Shown here: in pieces, positions 1-6,458 of the stretch | How the letters are laid out: each line of letters starts with the position of its first letter | Position numbering within the stretch: position 1 is the first letter of the stretch | DNA from: JBFGRM01 sp041563675 | Lineage (GTDB): Bacteria; Nitrospirota; Nitrospiria; Nitrospirales; Nitrospiraceae | Assembly: GCA_041563675.1 (NCBI GenBank) | Contig: JBFGRM010000115.1 | Span: forward strand, 1 to 7,623 | Direction of reading: 5' to 3' | DNA length: 7,623 nt | Notes under the pieces: generated by a model | What the model was told of the DNA's origin: nothing | Seen by the model: only the letters and a program-made list of their open reading frames with translations | Databases searched by the model: none | Program-made: the position numbers and the translations under genes

Positions 1-986
1 CGCTTCAGCGCCCCGTCCTTCTCGATGTGCTTGCGATACTCGTCGAGCGTGGTCGCGCCGATACACTGGATCTCGCCGCGGGACAACGCCGGCTTGAGCA
101 TGTTCGACGCGTCGATGGAGCCCTCGGCCGCACCGGCGCCGACCAGTGTGTGCAGCTCGTCGATGAAAATGATGATGTTGCCCGCCTGCACGATCTCCTT
201 CATGACGACCTTGAGGCGCTCCTCGAACTGGCCGCGGTACTTCGTGCCGGCGACGAGCGAGCCGAGGTCGAGCGCGATCACCCGCCTGGACAACAGGTTG
301 TCGGGCACTTCGGATGTCACGATCCGCTGCGCGAGGCCCTCCACGATGGCCGTCTTGCCAACGCCGGATTCGCCGATCAGCACGGGGTTGTTCTTCGTGC
401 GGCGGCTGAGGATTTGCAGTACGCGCTCGATCTCGTCCGAACGCCCGATCACGGGGTCCAGCTGACCCTCCTGGGCGAGCTGCGTGAGGTCGCGTCCGAA
501 TTCGTCGAGGGCCGGCGTGTTGCTCTTGCGATCACGCTCACGTGGGCTGGACTTCCGCAGGAAGGTCACGGTCAGCTGTCGCGCCGTCAGGAGGTTGGCG
601 CCCAGGCTTCGGAGGATCTTGCCGCCGATGCCCTCCTCCTCGCGAAGGAGCCCCAGCAGGAGGTGCTCGCTGCCGATGTGATTGTGGCCGAGGAGCCGCG
701 CCTCCTCGACGCCGTACTCGATGACCTTTTTGACGCGCGGGCTGAAGGGGATCTCACCAAACGTCATCGTGGTGCCCCCGCTCGGCAGGTTCCGCTCGAT
801 CTCCAAGCGGATCTGCTCGGTGGAGAGCCCCATCTTTTTAATGATCATGAGGGCAATGCCGTCCGACTCACGGAGGATGGCGAGCACCAGGTGCTCGGTG
901 CCCAGGTAGTCATTTTGGTGCCGCTCGGCCTCCTCGCGGGCTAGGATGATGATCTTGCGACCCTTGTCCGTGAATCGTTCGAACAT
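1..986 (-). CDS. clpC: ClpC-type AAA+ protein-unfolding ATPase, N-terminal part (truncated by window edge)
   Basis: ATP-driven unfoldase that threads substrates into the ClpP peptidase in the cytoplasm. About 328 residues are visible; the rest of the first ATPase domain, any middle domain and the second ATPase domain lie beyond the left edge. The start MFERFTDKGRKIIILAREEA is typical of ClpC. Two Clp N-domain repeats occupy about residues 1-70 and 80-145, marked by TEHLVLAIL and GSEHLLLGLL. A linker follows, then the first AAA+ domain, with Walker A GESGVGKT at 205-212, pore loop KYRG at 249-252 and Walker B IIIFIDE at 271-277. Walker A has Ser where GEPGVGKT is more common. The start is supported by AAGGAGG at 991-997, four bases upstream, and by a sigma70-type promoter further out. 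The N-domain fits ClpC better than ClpB or ClpA; the missing middle domain would settle it. Transcribed divergently from nadK. Confidence 0.93.
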   Translation of the reverse strand, partial: MFERFTDKGRKIIILAREEAERHQNDYLGTEHLVLAILRESDGIALMIIKKMGLSTEQIRLEIERNLPSGGTTMTFGEIPFSPRVKKVIEYGVEEARLLGHNHIGSEHLLLGLLREEEGIGGKILRSLGANLLTARQLTVTFLRKSSPRERDRKSNTPALDEFGRDLTQLAQEGQLDPVIGRSDEIERVLQILSRRTKNNPVLIGESGVGKTAIVEGLAQRIVTSEVPDNLLSRRVIALDLGSLVAGTKYRGQFEERLKVVMKEIVQAGNIIIFIDELHTLVGAGAAEGSIDASNMLKPALSRGEIQCIGATTLDEYRKHIEKDGALK

Positions 987-1065
987 CCTTCCTCCTTTTG
1001 TGCGGTGTGGGCTCCGGGGTGGCGGCCGTTGAGAATGAGGAGAACCCTTCGAAAAATCTGGCTTA

Positions 1066-1094
1066 ATTCTAACGGTGGGTTTGCACTATGTCAA
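1066..1094 (-). promoter_or_regulatory. Sigma70-type promoter for clpC
   Basis: On the minus strand there is a perfect -35 box TTGACA (1094-1089), a 17-base spacer and a -10 box TAGAAT (1071-1066, five of six consensus bases). Transcription would start near 1059, giving a leader of about 70 nt before the clpC ATG at 986. No CtsR-type repeat or good CIRCE element was found, so heat-shock control of this copy is not evident. Confidence 0.75.
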
Positions 1095-1181
1095 GGGTGC
1101 GACCCGTTCTCCACGTCGACCATGTGCCGCCCATCCCTCGAAAGAAGGCCCATCGTACCGAGGAGGGACCGTTTCGTTCCG

Positions 1182-1211
1182 TTGACAACAAAACGGACCC
1201 ATCGCTACAAT
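1182..1211 (+). promoter_or_regulatory. Sigma70-type promoter for nadK
   Basis: A perfect -35 box TTGACA (1182-1187) is followed by an 18-base spacer and a -10 box TACAAT (1206-1211, five of six). Transcription would begin near 1218, about 47 nt before the ATG at 1265. This rules out the longer in-frame reading from 1088, whose extra codons would lie upstream of the transcript. The clpC and nadK -35 boxes are 87 bp apart and point away from each other. Confidence 0.75.
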
Positions 1212-1264
1212 CCCACGCGGTCGGGCCCGCCCGGCGCATCTCATCCCGTCCATCGCCCCCACGC

Positions 1265-2116
1265 ATGAAAACCATCGGCATTCTCACCAAGCCCAAGTTC
1301 CCCGACGTCAAACGGATCCTCCAGGACTTGGTCACCTGGCTGCGCGAGCGACAGAAAACGGTGCTGCTCGACAGCAAGGCGGCCGCCCTCGTCGGCGAAC
1401 CTTCCCAGCACCGAAAGACCCACATCGCGGCCCAGTCCGACATGGTGCTGGTGCTCGGCGGGGACGGAACCATGTTGAACGCGGCCCGCCTCGTCGAAGA
1501 GCGAGAGGTGCCCATCCTGGGCGTCAACATGGGCGGGCTGGGATTTCTGACCGAAGCCACGGTCGATCAACTCTACGACAGCCTGGAGAAGATTTTTGCG
1601 GAGGCGTTCCTCCTGGAGGAGCGACTCATGCTGCACGCGCGCATCGAGCGGCATGGGGAACATGTCGCCACCTCAACCGTGCTCAACGACGTGGTCGTGA
1701 GCAAGGGGACGCTGGCCCGCATGATCGAGGTGCAGATCTCGATCAACGGGCAGTTCGTGACGAGCCTGCGCGGTGATGGTCTCATCGTCTCCTCGCCGAC
1801 CGGTTCGACGGCCTATTCGATGTCATCCGGGGGGCCGATCGTCGAACCCTCCGTCCGCGCCCTGCTCTTGACCCCGATTTGCCCCCACACCCTCACCCAC
1901 CGGCCCCTCCTCGTGGAAAGCACCGCAGAGGTGGAAGTGGCGCTCGTGAGTCAAGAGGACGGCGCCATGGCCACGTTCGATGGTCAGGTCGGTGTGGCGC
2001 TGGCGCACGGCGACACCGTGACCGTTCGCGCCTCCGAGCACCGCACGCGGTTGATCCGTTTTCCGGATAAGACGTATTACGAGGTGCTGCGCAAGAAGCT
2101 GAAGTGGGGCGGGTGA
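1265..2116 (+). CDS. nadK: NAD kinase (ATP-NAD kinase)
   Basis: Phosphorylates NAD+ at the 2'-hydroxyl of its adenosine ribose to make NADP+, the cytoplasmic source of NADPH for biosynthesis. At 283 residues it has normal bacterial length. Family motifs appear in order: LGGDGTM at 64-70 with the catalytic Asp67; the glycine-rich turn GVNMGGLGFL at 86-95; NDVVV at 141-145; the GDGLIVSSPTGSTAYS block at 170-185, which forms the NAD site; and FDGQ at 238-241. The start is the ATG opening MKTIGILTKP, where homology begins. It lacks a clear Shine-Dalgarno sequence but sits about 47 nt below a strong promoter. It is monocistronic and converges on fumC, with a 102-bp gap. Confidence 0.95.
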   Translation: MKTIGILTKPKFPDVKRILQDLVTWLRERQKTVLLDSKAAALVGEPSQHRKTHIAAQSDMVLVLGGDGTMLNAARLVEEREVPILGVNMGGLGFLTEATVDQLYDSLEKIFAEAFLLEERLMLHARIERHGEHVATSTVLNDVVVSKGTLARMIEVQISINGQFVTSLRGDGLIVSSPTGSTAYSMSSGGPIVEPSVRALLLTPICPHTLTHRPLLVESTAEVEVALVSQEDGAMATFDGQVGVALAHGDTVTVRASEHRTRLIRFPDKTYYEVLRKKLKWGG

Positions 2117-2123
2117 GCCGCCC
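2107..2123 (+). terminator. Possible GC hairpin at the end of nadK
   Basis: GGGCGG (2107-2112) pairs perfectly with CCGCCC (2118-2123) across a five-base loop containing the nadK stop codon, followed by an AT-rich TATATAAA. There is no proper T tract, so intrinsic termination is only a suggestion. A second weak stem (GCCGA/TCGGC with loop ATCCC) follows about 20 bp downstream. The rest of this convergent gap is purine-rich on the fumC sense strand but lacks clean repeats. Confidence 0.3.
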
Positions 2124-2218
2124 TATATAAAGGATGCGGGCCGAATCCCTCGGCGGGCGTCAAGGTGACCCCTGCCCCGCTTCCCCAGACCGTTCCCTGC
2201 TCTCCGGTTTAACCCGGG

Positions 2219-3700
2219 TTAAGACTTCTCCGGTCTCGTCATTCGCCACGGGTCCAACAGGGTCGTGAGCCGGCTCTCCGGAAGGACGCGCCTGGCTCGG
2301 GCCACCTCCCGCACCGTCTTCCCCGTCCGATAGGCTTCCTTTGCGATTTGCGCGGCCGCGTCGTAGCCGATCTCGGGCGCGAGGGCCGTGCACATCGCCA
2401 GGCTGCCCTCGATCGATTCGCGGCAGCGCACCTCGTTCGCCGAGAGCCCCTCGATGCACCGGGCGCTGAAGTTCTCGGAGGCGCTCGCCAGGATCTCGAT
2501 TGATTGCAGCAGATTGTGGGCCATGACCGGAAGCATGACCAGCAGCTCGAAATTGCCGGCTTGGCCCCCGATCACGATGGTGGTGTCGTTGCCGATCACC
2601 TGCGCGGCGACCATCGTCACCGCCTCGGCGATGACGGGGTTCACCTTGCCGGGCATGATCGAGGAGCCCGGCTGCGTCTCCGGGAGGAGCAGCTCCCCGA
2701 GCCCGCACCGCGGGCCCGAGCCCAGCCAGCGGACGTCGTTCGCGATCTTCATGAGGCTGACGGCGATCGTGCGCAGCTCCCCGCTCGCCTCGACAAGGGA
2801 GTCCTGCGCCGACTGCGCCTCAAAGTGATTGGCGGCCTCGCGGAAGCGGCACGAGGTCTCGCGCGACACGAGGGCCATGACCTTGGATGCGAACTTGGGG
2901 TGGGTGTTGAGCCCCGTGCCCACGGCGGTTCCCCCCAAGGCGACTTCGCTCAGCGCCTCGAGGGCGCGCTGGGCCCGATCGATGCCGAGCTCGATCTGCC
3001 GCGCGTACCCGCCGAACTCTTGTCCCAGACGGACCGGTGTCGCGTCCTGCAAGTGCGTGCGTCCGATCTTGACCAGCTTGTCGAATTCCCGTGCCTTTCG
3101 GCTCAGCGCGCGATGCAATCGCGTGAGGGCGGGGATCAACCGTGTCTGGATCGTCTCGGCGGCGGCCACGTGAATCGCGGTCGGAATGACGTCGTTGCTG
3201 GACTGCCCGAGGTTGACGTGGTCGTTCGGGTGCACGGTCTTGCCGCCGCGCGATCCGCCCATCAGCTCGGAGGCCCGGTTGGCGATCACCTCGTTGGCGT
3301 TCATATTGGTCGACGTGCCTGATCCGGTCTGGAAGATGTCGACCGGGAACTCCCGGTCCCATTGTCCCTTGATCACCTCTTGGCTGGCGGCCTGGATGGC
3401 GTCTGCGCGTTTCTTGTCCAGGAGGCTCAGGGACTGGTTGACGCCGGCCGCCGCCCATTTGATGAGGCCGAGGGCGCGAAGGAATGCCCGGGGGAACCGC
3501 AGGTCGCTGATCGGAAAATTCTGGATGGCGCGGGCGGTCTGCACGCCGTAATAGGCGTCCGCCGGCACCTCCAGCTCCCCCATCGTATCCCGCTCGATTC
3601 GAGTCTTGCGGGCCGCGTCGCCCGCCTTTCCGCGGTGATCATTGGTAGACGCGGGCTGAGCGCCGCGCTTCTTGGCCGACCTTCCATTGTCGGTTTTCAT
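2219..3700 (-). CDS. fumC: Fumarate hydratase, class II
   Basis: Interconverts fumarate and L-malate in the TCA cycle (oxidative or reductive); class II enzymes are iron-independent cytoplasmic homotetramers. From the ATG at 3700 the protein has 493 residues. Motifs in order: MGELEVPADAYYGVQT at 40-55; TGSGT at 125-129; HPNDHVN at 157-163; GRTHLQDATP at 213-222; and the superfamily signature GSSIMPGKVNP at 345-355 with its catalytic serine loop. The His in GRTHLQDA and the GNFEL segment at 382-386 favour fumarase over aspartase, which has Gln in the first motif. Homology starts near residue 33, so the first 32 residues (basic, K/R/A-rich) are an unusual extension. An in-frame ATG at 3820 exists, but it lies upstream of the likely promoter. 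No strong Shine-Dalgarno is visible. Confidence 0.93.
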   Translation of the reverse strand: MKTDNGRSAKKRGAQPASTNDHRGKAGDAARKTRIERDTMGELEVPADAYYGVQTARAIQNFPISDLRFPRAFLRALGLIKWAAAGVNQSLSLLDKKRADAIQAASQEVIKGQWDREFPVDIFQTGSGTSTNMNANEVIANRASELMGGSRGGKTVHPNDHVNLGQSSNDVIPTAIHVAAAETIQTRLIPALTRLHRALSRKAREFDKLVKIGRTHLQDATPVRLGQEFGGYARQIELGIDRAQRALEALSEVALGGTAVGTGLNTHPKFASKVMALVSRETSCRFREAANHFEAQSAQDSLVEASGELRTIAVSLMKIANDVRWLGSGPRCGLGELLLPETQPGSSIMPGKVNPVIAEAVTMVAAQVIGNDTTIVIGGQAGNFELLVMLPVMAHNLLQSIEILASASENFSARCIEGLSANEVRCRESIEGSLAMCTALAPEIGYDAAAQIAKEAYRTGKTVREVARARRVLPESRLTTLLDPWRMTRPEKS

Positions 3701-3771
3701 GATGTGCCTGCCCTGCCTGTGTGATTGATGCACGCCGCGCGGCTGGCAGCCGTGAGGCGGATAGAGGCCGG

Positions 3772-3800
3772 ATGATAATCGATCGCTGAGCGACCTACAA
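3772..3800 (-). promoter_or_regulatory. Candidate promoter for fumC
   Basis: On the minus strand a -35-like TTGTAG (3800-3795, three of six) is separated by 17 bp from TATCAT (3777-3772, five of six). Transcription would start near 3765, about 65 nt upstream of the ATG at 3700. The -10 box is good and the -35 box weak. A small dyad (CGGCT/AGCCG) lies in the predicted leader near 3740-3752. Confidence 0.4.
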
Positions 3801-3884
3801 GGCCTCTCCGACGTTGACATCGGACTTGCGCCCCCCTACCCTCCCTTCGCCGGCATCGCATCCGGGTCATGTTACAAGGGCACA

Positions 3885-3992
3885 GGCAGAGTTCAGTTTT
3901 TAGTTTTGAGTTCTCAGTTTGGCCTACTCGACCGCGTCACTCGGCCTAGACAATCTCAACTCAAAACTCAAAACTTCCGCTTTGGCCCCTTG
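3885..3992. repeat. Heptad-phased imperfect inverted repeat (locus A)
   Basis: The left arm holds 7-nt units in phase: AGTTTTG (3902-3908), AGTTCTC (3909-3915) and AGTTTGG (3916-3922), with AGTTCAG at 3890 offset by five T. The right arm holds ACTCAAA twice (3959-3965, 3966-3972) followed by ACTTCCG. AGTTTTGAGTT (3902-3912) can pair perfectly with AACTCAAAACT at either 3958-3968 or 3965-3975, two registers 7 nt apart. A GGCC on each side extends the dyad inward, and weaker similarity extends it outward. This gap is divergent, between fumC and the 74-residue gene, and the element ends about 10-25 bp before that gene's ATG. Confidence 0.65.
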
Positions 3993-4000
3993 CACCTGAT

Positions 4001-4225
4001 ATGGAACCCTTACTTGTCGAAGTCTATTTAGGCCAAAAGGGTGAGCCGACCCCGCGGGTATTCACGCACGACGGGGTGCGGCATGAGGTCGACCGGATTC
4101 TGGATCGCTGGTACCGGCAGGAGATGACGTACTTCCGCCTGAGCACGAAGGGGGGCCGTCGCTATGTGCTGCGTCTGGATGAGGAGAGTCAACGCTGGGA
4201 GATGGTCATGCAGGAAGAAGGGTAA
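4001..4225 (+). CDS. Small conserved hypothetical protein (DUF6504-like)
   Basis: A 74-residue soluble protein with no signal peptide or membrane segment. Charged and aromatic residues alternate in a pattern suggesting a compact beta-rich fold: a first strand (LLVEVYL), a middle stretch (GVRHEVDRILDRWYRQ) and a C-terminal hairpin (RRYVLRLDEESQRWEMV). This resembles short DUF6504-type proteins from memory, but I could not verify that, and the function is unknown. The ATG at 4001 is the first in-frame start; it lacks an obvious Shine-Dalgarno sequence, and no good promoter was found upstream, where the gap is filled by the heptad repeat. The TAA stop lies inside the first heptad of the next repeat. 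The coding-like composition and its place between repeats suggest a real gene. Confidence 0.65.
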   Translation: MEPLLVEVYLGQKGEPTPRVFTHDGVRHEVDRILDRWYRQEMTYFRLSTKGGRRYVLRLDEESQRWEMVMQEEG

Positions 4226-4330
4226 GGGGTCAGGGGCGAGGGGTCAGCGGCAAGAAGCGATGAGCGAGGAGCAGGAGGAAACGAAGTGCTCGAGTTCATC
4301 GCTCCTCGTTCCCAGCTCCTCGCTTTTCGA
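4218..4330. repeat. Heptad-phased imperfect inverted repeat in a convergent gap (locus B)
   Basis: Eight consecutive 7-nt units run from 4220 to 4275, starting GGGTAAG, GGGTCAG, GGGCGAG, GGGTCAG and ending GAGCGAG, GAGCAGG. The first contains the stop codon of the upstream small gene. The opposite arm (4298-4329) reads as related units on the minus strand (AAGCGAG, GAGCTGG, GAACGAG, GAGCGAT) and forms the last codons of citrate synthase. Perfect pairings include GCGAGGAGC (4264-4272) with GCTCCTCGC (4315-4323), the same arm (4265-4272) with GCTCCTCG (4301-4308), and AGCGATGA (4256-4263) with TCATCGCT (4296-4303). These are alternatives and cannot all form together. It may act as a two-way terminator, but no T tract is present. 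Confidence 0.7.
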
Positions 4331-5450
4331 TGGGCACATACGGCCTGTTGTGCTCACCTTCATAGATCTGGCCGGGGCGGAACAGCTTGTTCTCACGGAG
4401 CTGCTCGACCCAATGCGCCAGCCAGCCTGCGACCCGGGCGATGGCGAAGATCGGCGTGAAGTATTCCACGGGAAGCCCCATCTTGTCGTAGATGATCCCC
4501 GAGTAGAAGTCGACATTCGGGTAAATGCCCTTCTCGCCCAGCACATCCTGCGCCGCCCGCTCCAACTCCAGTGCCACATCGTACAGGGGCGAGCTGCCGC
4601 ATTCCCCGAAGAGTCGCTCACACAACCCCTGTAGGATCGTCGCGCGGGGATCCTTGACCTTGTAGACGCGATGGCCGAAGCCCATGATCTTCTTTTTGTC
4701 CTTCAATTGGCGCTCGAGGTACGTGCGGGCATTCGACGGGCTGCCGATCTGCTTGAGCATCAGCACGACTTCCTCGTTGGCGCCGCCGTGCAGCGGTCCC
4801 TTCAGCGCCCCGATGGACGACGCCACGACCGTATAGGGATCGGCCAGCGTGGAGGCGGTGACGAGGCCCGTGAAGGTCGAGGCGTTCATCGTGTGCTCGG
4901 CGTGGAGAATCAGGCTGAGATCGAGCGTGTCGGCATAGATCTTCTCCGGCACCCGGTCGTTCACCATGTAAAGGAAGTTCTGGCTGAACGACAGGTCATC
5001 GCGAGGCGTGACGTGATCGTCCCCGCGGCGGACCCTGCAATGGGCGGCGACGATGGTCGGCAGCTTCGCGATCAAGCGGACGGCCGACCAATAGTTGTTG
5101 TCGATGTCCTTGACGTTCCGGCCCGGATAGAACATTCCCAGGGCCGCCACGGCGGCCTGGAGGGCGTCCATCGGATGGCCCTGCTCGGGGAGACACTTGA
5201 TCAGGTCGACGATCCGGAACTTGACGCGCCGATGGTGGGTGACGTCCTCGACGAAATGCGCAAGCTCCGCTTGGGTTGGGAGGTGCCCGAAGATGAGCAG
5301 GAAGGAGACCTCGAGAAACGATGAATGCCGGCAGAGGTCCTCGACTCGGATTCCTCGATACTCGAGGACACCCTTTTGCCCGTCGACATCGCTGATGGCC
5401 GATCGGGCGGCCGGGACATCGGCTAGGCCGGGCATGAAATCATGTGGCAT
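4296..5450 (-). CDS. gltA: Citrate synthase
   Basis: Condenses acetyl-CoA with oxaloacetate to citrate, the entry step of the TCA cycle; cytoplasmic. From the ATG at 5450 the protein has 384 residues, matching the short citrate synthase form. The N-terminus MPHDFMPGLADVPAARSAIS aligns with the usual family opening, followed by GQKGVLEYRG at 24-33. Catalytic residues are all present: His221 in GPLHGGANE, His260 in GFGHRVYK and Asp314 in NVDFYSG; HAEHTMNAST at 183-192 is also typical. It belongs to the citrate/methylcitrate synthase family; a 2-methylcitrate synthase role cannot be excluded from sequence alone, but no prp genes are nearby. A TTG at 5507 would add 19 residues without homology. 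The last residues, after about PIEKR, are encoded by the heptad repeat. Confidence 0.93.
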   Translation of the reverse strand: MPHDFMPGLADVPAARSAISDVDGQKGVLEYRGIRVEDLCRHSSFLEVSFLLIFGHLPTQAELAHFVEDVTHHRRVKFRIVDLIKCLPEQGHPMDALQAAVAALGMFYPGRNVKDIDNNYWSAVRLIAKLPTIVAAHCRVRRGDDHVTPRDDLSFSQNFLYMVNDRVPEKIYADTLDLSLILHAEHTMNASTFTGLVTASTLADPYTVVASSIGALKGPLHGGANEEVVLMLKQIGSPSNARTYLERQLKDKKKIMGFGHRVYKVKDPRATILQGLCERLFGECGSSPLYDVALELERAAQDVLGEKGIYPNVDFYSGIIYDKMGLPVEYFTPIFAIARVAGWLAHWVEQLRENKLFRPGQIYEGEHNRPYVPIEKRGAGNEER

Positions 5451-5521
5451 CGCACAACCCGTCGGAATCTGGTGCGCTGTTGATCCGAAGATATGGTGAC
5501 GTGTCAATAATCACGACATCA

Positions 5522-5550
5522 ATTACAGCACCGATTTCTCCAGCGCGCAA
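5522..5550 (-). promoter_or_regulatory. Candidate promoter and dyad upstream of citrate synthase
   Basis: On the minus strand TTGCGC (5550-5545, three of six) is followed after 17 bp by TGTAAT (5527-5522, five of six), predicting a start near 5515 and a leader of about 65 nt. A dyad CAAGT-N8-ACTTG (5548-5565) overlaps the -35 box and could be an operator. A TTGACA at 5507-5502 lacks a matching -10 box at the right distance. Confidence 0.35.
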
Positions 5551-5596
5551 GTCGTCTGCAACTTGGCCCCTCCCCCGCCGGCGTTCCGCCCCCACC

Positions 5597-5626
5597 TTGC
5601 CAGGCCTGAGCACGCTTCGGCATACT
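5597..5626 (+). promoter_or_regulatory. Candidate promoter for the membrane/secreted gene pair
   Basis: TTGCCA (5597-5602, five of six) is followed by 18 bp and CATACT (5621-5626, four of six). The predicted start falls at or next to the A of the ATG at 5633, implying a leaderless or nearly leaderless transcript. That agrees with the absence of a Shine-Dalgarno sequence before this ATG. Confidence 0.35.
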
Positions 5627-5632
5627 GAAACC

Positions 5633-6052
5633 ATGGTCACGAGACATCCGGCTCGGTCCCTGCGTCGTGGTCGACCTGTCTCCATCGCGGGAGGCGTCGG
5701 GACGGCGCTGGTGGCAGGACTCAGCATGCTGATGCTGCTCATTGCCCTGGCTGTCGGCCTCCTCATGTGGAACAGCAGGTCGGGCAAGGCGGTCCACAAG
5801 GTGGATGGCGTCGAGGCCCCTGCCTTGTCGCCGCGCGCCGCGGGGACCAGCACGCTGAGTCACGGGGGACCGGCGCCGGAGGGGATGTCCGGACCTTCCG
5901 GGTCGAAGCGGGCCCACGAGCCGTTTCTGGAGCCCGGCTACCGGACGCCGCGGGATTCAGCAAGCTCGCGGGAAGCCGGGGGCGTGCCGGCCAGGGATCG
6001 GAGCCCGCGGGGGGATGGCACGTCCCCCGGCAGCGGGGGCCAAGACCCATGA
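5633..6052 (+). CDS. Hypothetical single-pass membrane protein with a disordered tail
   Basis: A 139-residue protein that I do not recognise. Residues 1-14 are strongly basic (five Arg and one His); about 18-46 form one hydrophobic helix (GTALVAGLSMLMLLIALAVG, then LLMW). By the positive-inside rule the N-terminus is cytoplasmic and the tail is outside. Residues 50-139 are rich in Pro, Gly, Ser, Arg and Asp with no predicted fold, so this is a membrane anchor with a long flexible periplasmic tail. The ATG at 5633 was chosen because the 63 codons upstream in the same frame look non-coding and would run through the probable promoter. Its stop overlaps the next start as ATGA, so the two are probably co-translated. 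Confidence 0.6.
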   Translation: MVTRHPARSLRRGRPVSIAGGVGTALVAGLSMLMLLIALAVGLLMWNSRSGKAVHKVDGVEAPALSPRAAGTSTLSHGGPAPEGMSGPSGSKRAHEPFLEPGYRTPRDSASSREAGGVPARDRSPRGDGTSPGSGGQDP

Positions 6053-6438
6053 ATGTCTTCCGAACGACGGCGCTGTGTGTCGGGCTCCTCCTCGGCCCCG
6101 GGCCGTTGGCGGTGTCGGCGCAGCAGGATTCGATTCTGATCTTTGCCGTGCTCACCGAGGTGCCGTCGGACAAGAGTCGGGTGACCGCGCAGGTGCTCGC
6201 CGGCGAGACGGTGCAGGAGGCGCGCCTGCTCGCAGACGAGCGGCTTCAGGGACACGTCATGTGGAGAAAGCTGGAGATGTGCCACTCGATCAAGGCGGAG
6301 GTGAGACAGGAAGGCGCCGATTACCGGGTTCTCTCGTTCAAGATGCTGAGCGCGTTCATGCTTCCCATGGCCCTGCAGGGGGTGGCAGGTGACTGCATGC
6401 TGAAAAAGGCGATGGAGTACGCCCCGTTGATCGACTAA
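6049..6438 (+). CDS. Hypothetical secreted (periplasmic) protein
   Basis: A 129-residue protein of no family I recognise. It starts with a clear Sec-type signal peptide: Arg5, a hydrophobic stretch (ALCVGLLLGPGPL) and a likely cleavage site AVSA|QQ after residue 24. The mature part is about 105 residues, with an opening ILIFAVLTEVP strand and two cysteines, Cys78 and Cys116, that could form a disulfide. There is no lipobox, so it is probably soluble in the periplasm. The ATG overlaps the upstream stop by one base more than abutting (ATGA), which points to translational coupling; no separate promoter is apparent. The upstream partner is a membrane anchor with an external tail, so the two products may meet in the periplasm. 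Confidence 0.7.
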   Translation: MNVFRTTALCVGLLLGPGPLAVSAQQDSILIFAVLTEVPSDKSRVTAQVLAGETVQEARLLADERLQGHVMWRKLEMCHSIKAEVRQEGADYRVLSFKMLSAFMLPMALQGVAGDCMLKKAMEYAPLID

Positions 6439-6458
6439 AGGCTACCCCCTCACCCCGG

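Noticed and set aside
27..944. Long open frame on the plus strand opposite clpC (305 codons)
   Set aside because: It mirrors a clearly real gene, a common shadow in GC-rich DNA; the translation has no recognisable domain.
1080..1106. CIRCE-like half site TTTGCACTA near the clpC -35 box
   Set aside because: Seven of nine bases match one arm, but the second arm is absent at the required spacing; GCAC/GTGC alone is too short.
1088..1264. In-frame upstream extension of NAD kinase by 59 residues from an ATG at 1088
   Set aside because: It runs through a near-consensus promoter (1182-1211), and the extra residues do not resemble the family; homology starts at MKTIGIL.
2209..2222. Perfect 14-bp palindrome TTAACCCGGGTTAA across the fumC stop codon
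   Set aside because: A palindrome of this length is expected by chance about once in every two windows of this size, and without a loop it is not a good hairpin.
2504..3322. Long open frame on the plus strand opposite fumC (272 codons)
   Set aside because: Shadow of the fumarase coding sequence with low-complexity translation.
3701..3820. In-frame upstream extension of fumarase by 40 residues from an ATG at 3820
   Set aside because: The candidate promoter lies inside it and predicts transcription starting near 3765; the residues look non-coding.
4671..5324. Long open frame on the plus strand opposite citrate synthase (217 codons)
   Set aside because: Shadow of a gene whose catalytic residues are all intact on the other strand.
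5451..5507. TTG start adding 19 residues to citrate synthase
   Set aside because: Homology starts at MPHDFMPGL; the extra residues have no family match, and the region is better read as leader.
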